A DNA stretch of 64,000 bases from Euzebya tangerina (GTDB taxonomy: Bacteria > Actinomycetota > Nitriliruptoria > Euzebyales > Euzebyaceae): contig NZ_PPDK01000001.1 in the NCBI RefSeq assembly GCF_003074135.1, positions 248,001-312,000 on the forward strand, in the 5' to 3' direction. The translations under genes were made by a program, and so were the position numbers. The notes beneath the pieces are model-generated. The model did not search any database. It was not told the DNA's origin and saw only the letters and a program-made list of their open reading frames with translations. Below, piece after piece: positions 44,932 through 53,600 of the stretch. Position 1 is the stretch's first letter, and each line of letters opens with the position of its first letter.

Positions 44932-46380
44932 CTACGGCGCCTCGGACCACGTCGAGCTCATCCGAGCCAGCGCGACCAGCATTCGGGCGTCGGCGACGGA
45001 GAATGCGACCGCGTGCGATCGCAGCCAGCGCACGACCCCCTTGACCGTCGTGACGTGGACGTCGGCCGGCATGCGCTCGATGGCCAGGTCGTCCTGCCCG
45101 TCGATGACCACGGCCGGGCTGACCACGATCGGCCGTCCGAACGCTCGGGAGAGGGCCGATGACGCCTCGTCTGCGGCAAATCGTGCATCGCCCAGGTGGC
45201 TCGTGGCCTGCCCGTCAACCAGGATCTGCAACTCCTCGACCAGCACTCGGCTGCCGCGGTGCTGCGTGGTCGAGAGCAGGAAGGCCCCCTGCTGACCGAG
45301 TAGCAGGTGCCGGATGCCCCCGTGAGCGGTGGCCTGCATCACGAACCAGTCCTCGCCCAGGCGCTCCAACCGACGGGACACCTGCGTGGCCAACTCGGCG
45401 TCGTCAGGACCCGTGGCGGCTGAGCCCCGCGGCCGACGAACCATCTGCAGCAGGCTGCGTGCCGAGGTGGAGGGCCCGTCGTGCGCGTCAGCCTCTCCCA
45501 TCGCACGGGATCGTGGTGCGGCGATGCCGACCTGCCGCAACTGCGCCTCACCGAAGAGTTCAAGTGCACAGACGGCGCAGGTCAGCACGATGGTGTCGGT
45601 GCCTGACGTCCACAACTGGACCTCCGGGGGTACCGGACCAGTGCTGCGACGCAGCACGGCGTCCCCGAGGCACACCGGACACGTGACCCACTCGTCGTCC
45701 TCCCCCGTCGATCCGGTCATCGGCGCCGACGTGGCGGCGAGTGCTGCGTGACGGTCGCGAGCAAGTGCCACGCGTCTGGCCGTCGACCAGGCCAACCCGT
45801 CGGGATCCGGTCCGCGCAGCGCCGCGACGGCGTCGCCGAACGAGCCCCACAGTGCCTCCACCGACCGGTCGGGGCTGCTCCACACCGCCTCCACGACGTC
45901 CAACGCAGCGATCGTGAACTCGTCCAGGCCGTCAGCCACCGTCAACTCCACGCCCTGGCTGCGGACCTCGAACAGCGTCGTGGCCGCCTCGACGTCCAGA
46001 CGGTTCGGCAGTCCCAGCTTGCGAAGGACGGTGATCGCCTGCGGCCCGTTGATGCTCCTGCGACCAAGCAGCTCCCTGCGGGCAGCAACACGGTCCTCCT
46101 CCGGCAGGAGATCCATGGCGGTGGCAGGGTCGCCGACCGGCTCCGACGGCGCTTCGCGCAGCAGCCGGAGGGCGCGGTCGCTCAGCTGCCCGGGCTTGCG
46201 GAACAGGTAGCGGGGGTCGTGGTCGGCGATGGCGGCCTTCGCGAGGTAGGAGGCCGCCGTGGACGCCGCGACCGCGAAGGCCAGTGGCTGGTCACGGCAC
46301 AACTCGAGGATTCCGCGCTGGGCCGACTGCCGTCCGGTTCGGCGCAGCCGTTGCGCTACATCGGTCTCCGAGATCCCCAC
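44932..46380 (-). CDS. Zinc-ribbon protein of unknown function
   Basis: A 482-residue protein not recognised as a whole. Residues about 230-280 carry CPVCLGD and, some 35 residues later, CAVCALELFG, a four-Cys zinc ribbon. The C-terminal 150 residues, with EDWFVMQATAHGG and HLLLGQQGAFLLSTT, loosely recall a NERD nuclease-like fold, but the expected Asp-x-Lys is not clear. The N-terminal half is helical. No transmembrane segment. GTG start follows GGGGAGG. It might be a nucleic-acid-related protein; this is a guess from domain type. Confidence 0.6.
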   Translation of the reverse strand: MGISETDVAQRLRRTGRQSAQRGILELCRDQPLAFAVAASTAASYLAKAAIADHDPRYLFRKPGQLSDRALRLLREAPSEPVGDPATAMDLLPEEDRVAARRELLGRRSINGPQAITVLRKLGLPNRLDVEAATTLFEVRSQGVELTVADGLDEFTIAALDVVEAVWSSPDRSVEALWGSFGDAVAALRGPDPDGLAWSTARRVALARDRHAALAATSAPMTGSTGEDDEWVTCPVCLGDAVLRRSTGPVPPEVQLWTSGTDTIVLTCAVCALELFGEAQLRQVGIAAPRSRAMGEADAHDGPSTSARSLLQMVRRPRGSAATGPDDAELATQVSRRLERLGEDWFVMQATAHGGIRHLLLGQQGAFLLSTTQHRGSRVLVEELQILVDGQATSHLGDARFAADEASSALSRAFGRPIVVSPAVVIDGQDDLAIERMPADVHVTTVKGVVRWLRSHAVAFSVADARMLVALARMSSTWSEAP

Positions 46381-46436
46381 GGTCCTCCCCCATCGACAGC
46401 AACGCGACGATCCTGAAGGATCGCCGGGAACACCCG

Positions 46437-47144
46437 CTAGCGACGTCCTCCAAGGATCGAACCGAGCAGATCATCCAACCCGCCGCCGCCACCGGCCTTG
46501 CCGCCCAACTGGCCGAGGATGTCCCCGAGCCCACCGCCGCCGCCCGACGAGGACTCCTCACGCGAACGCGATCCCCCGAAGACGTCGCCCAGGATGTCGC
46601 CGATCTCGGCGTTCCGGCCACCGGTCGAGCCGCCCGGCCGACCGTCACCGCCGCTCGGCCCACCGCCCAGCACCGAGCCGAGGATGTCGCCGAGACCTCC
46701 GCCGCCACCCTCGGCCGGACGAGGCTGCCCGCCGCCGCCTTCGAACATCTTCCCAGCCAGGTAGCTCATCACCAGCGGCGCGAGCATCGGCAGCACCTTC
46801 GACATCAGGCCGCCGCCACTGCCGCCGAGGAACCCCTGCAGTTCGTTCTCGACGCGCCCTCGATCATCCCCGAAGACATGCCCGAGGATCTTCTGCCCGT
46901 CCGCGGCATCGACCCGGTCGAGTGGGTCGTCGTGCTCCAGGACAGCGGGGTCGTGGTCTCGCTGAACGGCGGTGGCCAGGCCCTGCCGTTGCTGCGGGTC
47001 ACGGGCTTGGCGGGTCATGCCTGCCAGGAGCGTCGGCAGTGCCGCTTCGGCCGCCTCGCGGGCCGTCGCCTCATCGGTACCGAGCCGCTGGGCCAGTCGG
47101 CTGATGGACACGTTGGACAAGATCTCTTCGCTCGGCGTTGCCAT
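46437..47144 (-). CDS. DUF937 protein with Gly-rich GLGDILG repeats
   Basis: A 235-residue protein: a DUF937 domain (LAQRLGTDEATAREAAEAAL, LPTLLAGM, VLPMLAPLVMSYL) followed by a Gly-rich tail in which GLGDILG-like units occur four to five times (GLGDILGSVLGG, EIGDILGDVFGG, GLGDILGQLGG, GLDDLLGSILGG). Family members are conserved but uncharacterised. ATG 47144 has GAGGAG upstream. It diverges from the VanW gene. Confidence 0.8.
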   Translation of the reverse strand: MATPSEEILSNVSISRLAQRLGTDEATAREAAEAALPTLLAGMTRQARDPQQRQGLATAVQRDHDPAVLEHDDPLDRVDAADGQKILGHVFGDDRGRVENELQGFLGGSGGGLMSKVLPMLAPLVMSYLAGKMFEGGGGQPRPAEGGGGGLGDILGSVLGGGPSGGDGRPGGSTGGRNAEIGDILGDVFGGSRSREESSSGGGGGLGDILGQLGGKAGGGGGLDDLLGSILGGRR

Positions 47145-47246
47145 TGACGGCTCCTCGGATCGTGTGGCTGGCATGGGGTCCAAGAATCCCCTGGGCACAC
47201 GCCCGAAGCAAGGTCTGACTTCCTCACCAGCTCAGACCGCCTGTCC

Positions 47247-47252
47247 TATGGT
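47247..47252 (+). promoter_or_regulatory. -10 box for leaderless vanW-like transcript
   Basis: TATGGT lies seven bases before GTG 47260 in the gap shared with the DUF937 gene. Confidence 0.5.
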
Positions 47253-47259
47253 GGGCCGG

Positions 47260-49083
47260 GTGTCTGATCCGTCCTTCCCCACCGTCACCGTGCGGAGTGG
47301 GCGCAACCGTCAGCTGTGGATCATCGTCGCACTGACCGCTGTGGTCGTCGCGCTCGCTGCAGCGGCCGCACTCCGGGTCGCCTTCTCACAACTGCCGCCT
47401 GGAACCACCGTGGCCGGCGTCGACGTTCGAACTCCGTCCGATGCGACCAACGTCGCTCGGGACATCAGCAATCAGCTGATCTCCCTCCCGGTGGAGTTGT
47501 CCACGACCGCTGGGTCGACCACCGTCCCTGCCGGCCAGCTCGGTGCACAGTTGGATGTCGAGGCGCTCTCGATGGCGGCGGAGGAGGGAACGGGGGCCGA
47601 CGCGTGGACCGACCGCTTCACCGGCGGAGGGCGCCTTGAACTCCCGGTCGAGGTGACCGTGGCGGGCGGCAACTTGGATCCCATCGTGGCCGACGTGTCC
47701 TCCGACCCTGTGGACGGCGACGTCACCATCGCGGCCGGTCAGATCGAGACCACCGAGCCGGTGGTCGGCATCCGCGTGGAGCCGCAGCAGGTCACCACGG
47801 CGGTCACCCCCCGACTGGTCGAGTTGGCGGAGGTTCCAGCTGCGGAGTGGCCCCGCCCCCTGACCGTCCCGATCGAGGGCGAGGAGATCGAGCCCGCGGT
47901 CACGCAGGCCAGCGTCGACGCGGCCGTCGCGGAGCTGGAGCGGATCGCCGAGGCCGAGATCGAGTTGGTGACGTCCGTGGTGCCGGAGGATGCCCAGACC
48001 GTGGAGGGTGTGGGCGTGCCGACCCGCGAGGACGCCTCGATCGTGGTGACGGGACCACAGCTGCTCGAGCTGATGCAGACCCGGGTTGATCCTGACGCGA
48101 TCCAGGTCCAGCGATTGCAGATCATCCCGAACGTCGAGAACCCACCGGCGGCGCTCGAGGAGTTCCTCGACGACGCCGACGTCGTGCCCGACATGACCGT
48201 GTCCGTCGAGAACCGGTCGCCCACACCTCCACGTGAGGGGCCGCAGGGGACCGGCCCGGGCGGACCAGCGGACCAGCCGCGCCTGGCTGACGTCACCGGG
48301 ATCACCGGCGACCTGGTCGCCGAGGTCCGCCGCCCCGGTCTTGACGCCGACGTCGAGGCGACCATCACCGCCATCGTCGAGGCGGCAGTTGCAGGGGCCT
48401 CGAGCGCCGAGGTGCAGGGGCAGCCGATCACCGACGCCGACCCGGCTCTGCTCGGCATCACGACGCCGGTCAGCACCTACACCACGTTCTTCACGCCCGG
48501 TGAGGCACGGGTGACCAACATCACCAGGATCGCCCAGATCCTGGACGGCACGCTGGTGCCACCGGGCGGGAACCTGGAGATCAACCACGCGGTCGGGGAA
48601 CGGACGGAGGCCGACGGGTTCGTTCCCTCCGGGGCCATCCTGGAGGGGGAGTTCATCACTGACGTGGGGGGCGGCGTCAGCCAGTTCGCGACCACGTTCT
48701 TCAACGCGATGTGGTTCGCCGGGCTCGACATCATCACCCACACGCCCCACTCCTTCTACTTCGAGCGGTACCCGGCCGGTCGTGAAGCCACGATCGACTT
48801 CCCCGGCGTCGACCTCGAGTTCAACAACAACACGCCGTACTGGGTGCTGGTGGACACGGCCACGACGGCCGACTCGGTGACGGTGACGTTCTGGTCGACG
48901 CCCTACTTCGAGGTGACCCAGTCGATCGGGCCCCGTGTGCCGGTCGAGGGTGGTGCGTTCCAGCTGGCCATCGAACGGCTGGCGGTCGCCCCCGAGATCC
49001 CCGACCCGCGTGATCCCGAGGAGATCATCCCGGCCATCAGCGACGACGACCGGTTCGTGCACGCCTACGGCAACCCGCCGTAG
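47260..49083 (+). CDS. VanW-family membrane-anchored protein
   Basis: A 607-residue protein: signal anchor (LWIIVALTAVVVALAAAAAL), two peptidoglycan-binding-4-like regions, and a VanW domain from about residue 400 with NITRIAQILDGTLVPPGG, DVGGGVSQFATTFFNAMWFAGL and HSFYFERYPAGREATID. VanW proteins act at the cell wall in unknown ways. The start GTG 47260 follows a TATGGT box. Its end overlaps the convergent NAD(P)-binding gene by 19 bp. Confidence 0.9.
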   Translation: MSDPSFPTVTVRSGRNRQLWIIVALTAVVVALAAAAALRVAFSQLPPGTTVAGVDVRTPSDATNVARDISNQLISLPVELSTTAGSTTVPAGQLGAQLDVEALSMAAEEGTGADAWTDRFTGGGRLELPVEVTVAGGNLDPIVADVSSDPVDGDVTIAAGQIETTEPVVGIRVEPQQVTTAVTPRLVELAEVPAAEWPRPLTVPIEGEEIEPAVTQASVDAAVAELERIAEAEIELVTSVVPEDAQTVEGVGVPTREDASIVVTGPQLLELMQTRVDPDAIQVQRLQIIPNVENPPAALEEFLDDADVVPDMTVSVENRSPTPPREGPQGTGPGGPADQPRLADVTGITGDLVAEVRRPGLDADVEATITAIVEAAVAGASSAEVQGQPITDADPALLGITTPVSTYTTFFTPGEARVTNITRIAQILDGTLVPPGGNLEINHAVGERTEADGFVPSGAILEGEFITDVGGGVSQFATTFFNAMWFAGLDIITHTPHSFYFERYPAGREATIDFPGVDLEFNNNTPYWVLVDTATTADSVTVTFWSTPYFEVTQSIGPRVPVEGGAFQLAIERLAVAPEIPDPRDPEEIIPAISDDDRFVHAYGNPP

Positions 49084-50039
49084 CTCATCTCGTGGGCCAG
49101 CGTCGCCTGCAGCGCCTGCCGCAGGTCGGTGCGAGGCGCCGCGCCGTAGGTCTCCTCGAACGCTGACCCGTCGACCTCCCAGGGCCGATCGAACTGGACC
49201 TGCACCGAGCGCGACTCGCGGATCATCGGGTCGAACAGGCCGCCGATCCGCATGGCCAGCGGTCCGACACGGCCGACCCGGACCGGCTTGGGCAGCAGGT
49301 CGTTGACGATGGCAAAGACCTCTCGTTGGGTCTTGGCAGGGGTCGTCGGAAGGATCCAGATGTCGCCATCACCCGCGTCGCTGTCGATCATCCTGACGAA
49401 GCAGGCAGCGGCGTCGGGCAGGTAGTGGAAGGCGTGGGGCTGATCGAGGTCGAACATCGCGCGCATGGTCTTGCCCTTGGCTGCGGGGTTGAGGGCCAGC
49501 ATCGACAGACCCGAGTTGGACGCGCCAGGACCGAAGTAGTCGGTGAAGCGGCCGATGGTCACGCGGATGCGCCCGTCGCGATGGGCGGCCAGGAGTTGCT
49601 GCCCCATCTGAGCCCTGAGCTTGCCCTTGGTGTCGGTCGCGTGCTCTGGTGAGCGCTCGGTGATGACGCCCTGCGCGGGGGCGTAGGCGTAGAGGTTGTC
49701 GACGAAGACCAGCCGTGCCCCGGTGGCGGCTGTCGCCTCGATGACGCTATCGAGCATCGTCGGCCAGTCCGATGCCCACCGGGGGTACGGGGGCTGGGCC
49801 GACATGACGATCACCGCAGCGTCGGCACACGCCTCTTTGACACCCGCGGGATCCATCATGTCGGCGTCGTGGGTCTCGACCGCCGCCGGCAGATTCGAGG
49901 TCGTTGCACTTCGACTGACGGCGCGGACACGACGGCCGGGCGTGGTCATCAGTTCGTCGACGATCGCGCGACCGATGCCGCCGGTTGCGCCGAGGACCGT
50001 GATGAGGTCTCCGGTGGGCTGGTGGTTTGCGTGTGGCAT
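49065..50039 (-). CDS. NAD(P)-binding Rossmann protein (SDR/NmrA-like)
   Basis: A 324-residue protein with the dinucleotide motif TVLGATGGIGRAIVDELM, VFVDNLYAYAP and a C-terminal substrate region typical of extended/atypical SDRs of the NAD-epimerase kind. The substrate is not known. It diverges from a TetR gene, with two operators between, and is the probable target. ATG 50039 is chosen because upstream starts would run through those operators. Confidence 0.82.
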   Translation of the reverse strand: MPHANHQPTGDLITVLGATGGIGRAIVDELMTTPGRRVRAVSRSATTSNLPAAVETHDADMMDPAGVKEACADAAVIVMSAQPPYPRWASDWPTMLDSVIEATAATGARLVFVDNLYAYAPAQGVITERSPEHATDTKGKLRAQMGQQLLAAHRDGRIRVTIGRFTDYFGPGASNSGLSMLALNPAAKGKTMRAMFDLDQPHAFHYLPDAAACFVRMIDSDAGDGDIWILPTTPAKTQREVFAIVNDLLPKPVRVGRVGPLAMRIGGLFDPMIRESRSVQVQFDRPWEVDGSAFEETYGAAPRTDLRQALQATLAHEMSYGGLP

Positions 50040-50064
50040 GGCGGTGACTCCTCTGATCGATAGT

Positions 50065-50113
50065 GCGAACACTGTTCGCGTTGTTGGTTGGATCGTACGC
50101 GAACATTGTTCAC
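50065..50113. promoter_or_regulatory. Twin TetR operators
   Basis: GCGAACACTGTTCGC (50065-50079), a perfect palindrome, and GCGAACATTGTTCAC (50099-50113), with one mismatch, are 34 bp apart centre to centre. Confidence 0.8.
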
Positions 50114-50140
50114 AGTGCAAGCATCGTTTAGGATCGTCGT

Positions 50141-50869
50141 GTGCCGACCTCAGCAGATGTGCAACCAGAAGGCCGCCGAGCTCGCCTACGCCGTGAGGCG
50201 ATCGAGCAGATCAAGACCGCCGCGCTGGACCAGGTGCGGACCAAGGGCGCCGCCGACGTCTCGCTACGAGCGATCGCCCGTGAGGCGGGGATGAGCCCCG
50301 CTGGTCTGTACCGCTACTTCGACGGTCGAGATGCACTGCTGACGGCCCTGATCGCCGACTCCTTCGACCGTCTGGCGGCGACCATCACGGCCGCCACGGA
50401 CCGCAAGGAGACGCAGGACCACAGCGCTCGCCTGCTGGCTGCGATGCGGGCCTATCGCGAGTGGGGCGTCAGCCACCCGCACGAGTTCGGGCTGGTGTTC
50501 GGCAACCCGATCCCCGGCTACGCCGCGCCGCCCGACGGCGCCACCGTCGTCGCCATGAGCGGCGTGAGCGTCGCCCTGTTCACGCCCCTGTTGACGCTGT
50601 GGGCCGAGGGTCGGGTGGCCATCCCATCGTCCTTCGAGGACACCCGATGGGCTGAGCCGATCGCCGGACTGGCCGACGAGATCGCGGGGCTGATGGGCGG
50701 GATGGAGGTGCCTGCCAGGGTGGCCGGGATGATGCTCGCGGTCTGGGGGCGCCTGCACGGCATCGTGTCGCTGGAGGTGTTCGGGCAGCTCGACTGGGTG
50801 TACCCGGATGGGTCTGGACAGCTGTTCGAGGCCGAGATGGCCGCGCTGCTGTCCACGGTGCTCCGCTAA
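50141..50869 (+). CDS. TetR-family repressor (TetR_C_13/WHG-like)
   Basis: A 242-residue regulator: HTH SLRAIAREAGMSPAGLYRYF, then a C-terminal domain with AYREWGVSHPHEFGLVFGNP and LHGIVSLEVFGQL typical of the WHG-type ligand domain. GTG 50141 is six bases after TAGGAT, a leaderless layout, with operators just upstream. Confidence 0.9.
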   Translation: MPTSADVQPEGRRARLRREAIEQIKTAALDQVRTKGAADVSLRAIAREAGMSPAGLYRYFDGRDALLTALIADSFDRLAATITAATDRKETQDHSARLLAAMRAYREWGVSHPHEFGLVFGNPIPGYAAPPDGATVVAMSGVSVALFTPLLTLWAEGRVAIPSSFEDTRWAEPIAGLADEIAGLMGGMEVPARVAGMMLAVWGRLHGIVSLEVFGQLDWVYPDGSGQLFEAEMAALLSTVLR

Positions 50870-50980
50870 CCAGGGACCCCTGGTGCGCAGCCTGGGCTCT
50901 ACCCCCTCTGGTGACGGGACCGCCCGTCGGGCACGTTCAGGCCGACGCCGGTGTGACAGGAGATCCGGCGAGCCGCGTGA

Positions 50981-51127
50981 TATCGCCGCAACGACACCGC
51001 GTTCATGGACCGCATCCACGCCTACCTCGCCGGGAGGGACGTCCTCAAGCTCAACCCCTCGTTCTTCACCCACCCTTTCGGGTTCGTGAGCGACTTCCTC
51101 GCCGAGTGCTGGACCCACCTGCGGCGG
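50981..51127 (+). pseudogene. Fragment of a BREX brxL-like (Lon-type ATPase) gene
   Basis: A 49-codon open stretch encodes NDTAFMDRIHAYLAGRDV, then KLNPSFFTHPFGFVSDFL and ECWTHLRR. From memory of BrxL, the Lon-like ATPase of BREX phage-defence systems, this matches the region after the ATPase core (DRxHxYxPGW..PK..P..FT..FG...DxL.E..RELR). Everything before and after is gone: a stop lies at 50978 and the frame turns to unrelated sequence at 51127. A search with the BrxL profile would decide it. Confidence 0.6.
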
Positions 51128-51378
51128 AGTACCGTCAGCAGCATGCGAACGCTGTGAGAGGCCACCCGTCCGATCAGCACCGCCGACCGCGAGATCGGCA
51201 GGGCGCAGAACCGGTCGACGATCCCGTCGTGCAGGTCCTCGACCAGCGCCACCGACGTCGAGGTGGTCCCGAGCACCAGCGACTGGACCAGCACCCCGGT
51301 CTCCCCGAAGCGCTTGCGAAGGCCCCGCGTCCGGATCATCGGCTGGTCGCGGCGCCCCGTCACGGCCCACCCCGTCAC
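51127..51378 (-). pseudogene. Deletion fusion of a drrA start and a drrB middle
   Basis: A GTG at 51378 overlaps the upstream stop (GTGA) and starts an ATPase-like N terminus, MIRTRGLRKRFGE, which jumps at about 51300 into TGVLVQSLVLGTTSTSVALV and VDRFCALPISRSAVLIGRV, the middle of a DrrB-type permease. At about 51127 it runs into the antisense of the BrxL fragment. So an exporter operon downstream of the P450 lost almost the whole ATPase and most of the permease by internal deletion. The product can hardly be functional. Confidence 0.75.
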
Positions 51379-51599
51379 GACCGGCTCCCCTGAGCGTCGG
51401 GTGCCGGTGCCTGTTCGCCGCGGCGGCGGCGTCCTCGCCACCAGACGACGGGGGCGCCGAGCACCGGCAGCAGGACCAGCACGAACACGGCGGGGCCGAG
51501 AACATCCCCCAGGTCGGTGAACCGGGCGAGCACGATCATGACTCCTGTCGCCAGGATCATCGGGAGCAGGCTGCGAAGCCGCGGCCGGCCTGCGTCCAC
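51375..51599 (-). CDS. Small two-helix membrane protein
   Basis: A 74-residue protein with two hydrophobic segments (LLPMILATGVMIVLARF and AVFVLVLLPVLGAPVVWW) and a basic C terminus. GTG 51599 comes one base after the P450 stop and its own stop overlaps the pseudogene start, so it sits in a tight operon behind the P450. The role is unknown. Confidence 0.55.
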   Translation of the reverse strand: MDAGRPRLRSLLPMILATGVMIVLARFTDLGDVLGPAVFVLVLLPVLGAPVVWWRGRRRRGEQAPAPDAQGSRS

Positions 51600-51600
51600 C

Positions 51601-52851
51601 TCAGCGACCCCCGGCGAGCGTGACGGGCAGGGACTCGAGGCCCCGCACGAGGAAGCTGGAGCGCCAGCGCAGCTGCTCGGGCGGCACCGCCAGTCGGATC
51701 TCCGGCGCGCGGCGGAGCAGCGTCTGCAGGCCGATGGCGCCCTCCATGCGCGCCAGCGGCGCACCCACGCAGTAGTGAATGCCCTTGCCGAACGCCAGGT
51801 GCGGGTTGGGAGAACGCCGCAGATCCAGGGTGTCGGGGTCGGTGAAGTGCGCCGGGTCGCGGTTGGCGGAGGCGATCACCCCGAGCACCAGCTCTCCGCG
51901 AGGGATGGTGACGTCGTGGAGGGTCACGTCCCCGAGGGCGTAGCGCTCGGTGGCGGTCTCGACCGGGGCGACGAAGCGCAGCAGCTCCTCGACCGCCGTC
52001 GTGCCGACCGACGGGTCGTCCCGGAGCAGGGCCAGCTGCTCGGGGTGCTGCAGCAGTGCCAGCGTCCCGCTGCCCAGCAGGTTCACGGTCGTCTCGTGGC
52101 CGGCGCTGAGCAGCAGGAAGATCATGGCCACGACCTCGTCCTCGCTCAGGCGGTCCCCGTCCTGATGCGCGACGGCCAGCGCGCTGACCAGGTCATCCTT
52201 CGGCGAGCGAGTTCGCTCCTTGACCAGGCGGCGCATGAACCGGAGCATGCGCAGCAGCGTCGGGACGACCCGGAGGGCACTGCTGCCGCCATCCCCGGCC
52301 GTCACGAACGTCTGCCACCAACGGTGGAAGCGGGTGGCGTCGGACTCCGGGACGCCGAGCATGCGTCCGATGACGATCAGCGGCAGCGGGGTGGCGTAGT
52401 CGGCGATCAGGTCGATGGTGTCCTTGCGCAGGGCGGCGTCGAGGAGCTGATCGGCCAGCACCTGGACGTCCTCGCGCAGCTCCTCGATCATCCGGGGGGT
52501 GAACGCGGAGCTGACCAGCCGCCGCAGGCGCGTGTGGTCGGGCGGGTCGACGGAGAGCAGGCCGGTCTGGAGCGGCTTGAACGGCCCGCCCGGGATCTTG
52601 GGTGCCCGCCGATACTGCGCCCGGGTCATCGCGTCGGCCGGGTTCTTGGCGAACCGGTCGTCTCGCAGCAGTGCGGTGACGTCGTCGTAGCGAGTGAGGA
52701 TCCAGGCGGATCCCATCCGCTTGCCGGCGTTGACCTGCGCGACCGGCGCGGTCTGCCGCAGCTGGGCGTAGAAGGGAAAGGGGTCGGCCTTGAAGGTCGA
52801 GGCGGTGATGTCCACGCCGCTCGGGTCGATCCTCGGCAGGTCCTGGGTCAC
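51601..52851 (-). CDS. Cytochrome P450
   Basis: A 416-residue soluble bacterial P450. The heme motif FGKGIHYCVGAPLARMEG carries the Cys ligand, the I-helix oxygen-binding site is LSAGHETT, and the K-helix ExxR is EELLR. It oxidises an unknown substrate with electrons from a ferredoxin pair encoded elsewhere. GTG 52851 follows GGAGGAG. It diverges from a TetR gene with twin operators and once headed an operon with an ABC exporter that is now decayed. Confidence 0.95.
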   Translation of the reverse strand: MTQDLPRIDPSGVDITASTFKADPFPFYAQLRQTAPVAQVNAGKRMGSAWILTRYDDVTALLRDDRFAKNPADAMTRAQYRRAPKIPGGPFKPLQTGLLSVDPPDHTRLRRLVSSAFTPRMIEELREDVQVLADQLLDAALRKDTIDLIADYATPLPLIVIGRMLGVPESDATRFHRWWQTFVTAGDGGSSALRVVPTLLRMLRFMRRLVKERTRSPKDDLVSALAVAHQDGDRLSEDEVVAMIFLLLSAGHETTVNLLGSGTLALLQHPEQLALLRDDPSVGTTAVEELLRFVAPVETATERYALGDVTLHDVTIPRGELVLGVIASANRDPAHFTDPDTLDLRRSPNPHLAFGKGIHYCVGAPLARMEGAIGLQTLLRRAPEIRLAVPPEQLRWRSSFLVRGLESLPVTLAGGR

Positions 52852-52876
52852 GTCGCACTCCTCCGGAAGCGTCTGG

Positions 52877-52925
52877 CCTAGCGATCGCTAGGTCGGCAAT
52901 GTTGGCTACCCTAGCGAGTGCTAGG
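52877..52925. promoter_or_regulatory. Twin TetR operators
   Basis: CCTAGCGATCGCTAGG (52877-52892) is a perfect 16-bp palindrome; CCTAGCGAGTGCTAGG (52910-52925) has perfect 6-bp arms. Their centres are 33 bp apart, between the P450 and TetR starts. Confidence 0.82.
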
Positions 52926-52939
52926 TAGGCTGTCCACCG

Positions 52940-53506
52940 ATGAGTTCACGACCGACGCCGAAGCCGGCCGACATGCGCCAGCGGATCCTCCAGACCGCCG
53001 GGCGCCTATTCGCCGAGCGCGGGTACGACGCGACGTCGGTGCGTCAGATCGCCGCCGAGCTCGGCATCGCCAACCCGTCGCTGTACCACCACTTCCCCTC
53101 CAAGGGCGACCTGCTGGCCGAGCTGCTGCGCGGGCCGCTTGACCGCGTCACCAGCGCGCTGGCCGAGGCGGAGGACCTGACCGGCGAGGCGCGGACGCGA
53201 CGCATCGTGGAGGGCATGGTCCAGGCCGTCCTCCTGCACGGCGGGGTCGCCGCCACGGCGCTGCAGAGCCCGGCCGGGACCAGCGAGGACGTCCGTCGCG
53301 CCCTGGCCGACGCCGGCCGTCCGGACGTGACGAGCGTCCTGGCGAGCACCATCACCACAGACCGTCAGGAGCTGCGGATCAGCATGGCCATGGGTGCCGT
53401 CGAGGGGGCGATCCGAGGCCTGGCCGAGGCGTCCGGGGAGGCCGACCCGACCGACCTCCAGCACGACATCGTCGAGCTCGTCATGCGCCTGCTGGTCGAC
53501 CCGTGA
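52940..53506 (+). CDS. TetR-family repressor
   Basis: A 188-residue regulator with HTH SVRQIAAELGIANPSLYHHF. The C-terminal domain is not assignable to a ligand class. ATG 52940 lies eight bases after TAGGCT. With the twin palindromes upstream it should control both itself and the P450 gene. Confidence 0.9.
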   Translation: MSSRPTPKPADMRQRILQTAGRLFAERGYDATSVRQIAAELGIANPSLYHHFPSKGDLLAELLRGPLDRVTSALAEAEDLTGEARTRRIVEGMVQAVLLHGGVAATALQSPAGTSEDVRRALADAGRPDVTSVLASTITTDRQELRISMAMGAVEGAIRGLAEASGEADPTDLQHDIVELVMRLLVDP

Positions 53507-53522
53507 GGTTCGCACGCCCCTC

Positions 53523-53543
53523 TGGTCTGTTGCGGTCAGACCA
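53523..53543 (+). terminator. Hairpin after the TetR gene
   Basis: TGGTCTG (53523-53529) pairs with CAGACCA (53537-53543) across a 7-nt loop, 16 bp after the TetR stop. Confidence 0.45.
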
Positions 53544-53551
53544 CGCCGGAG

Positions 53552-53594
53552 CCTCCAAATCCTGGAGGAAAAACCCTCCAACAGTTGGTAGGAT
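53552..53594 (+). promoter_or_regulatory. Promoter with nested inverted repeats
   Basis: CCTCCA (53552-53557), TGGAGG (53563-53568) and CCTCCA (53575-53580) allow two mutually exclusive hairpins or two overlapping operators; CCAACAGTTGG (53578-53588) is a further palindrome touching the -10 box TAGGAT (53589-53594), which is six bases before ATG 53601. Autoregulation at DNA level is likely because the transcript would start at the ATG. Confidence 0.55.
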
Positions 53595-53600
53595 CTGTCG

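Noticed and set aside
47386..49062. Long minus-strand frame opposite the VanW gene
   Set aside because: No recognisable protein features; explained by GC-rich codon bias of the VanW gene.
50808..51089. Plus-strand frame running through the region after the TetR gene
   Set aside because: It is the wrong frame for the BrxL-like fragment and has Ser/Arg/Thr-rich junk composition.
53552..53594. RNA attenuator upstream of the AAA ATPase
   Set aside because: The TAGGAT box six bases before the ATG would start the transcript after the repeats, so they would not be in the RNA.
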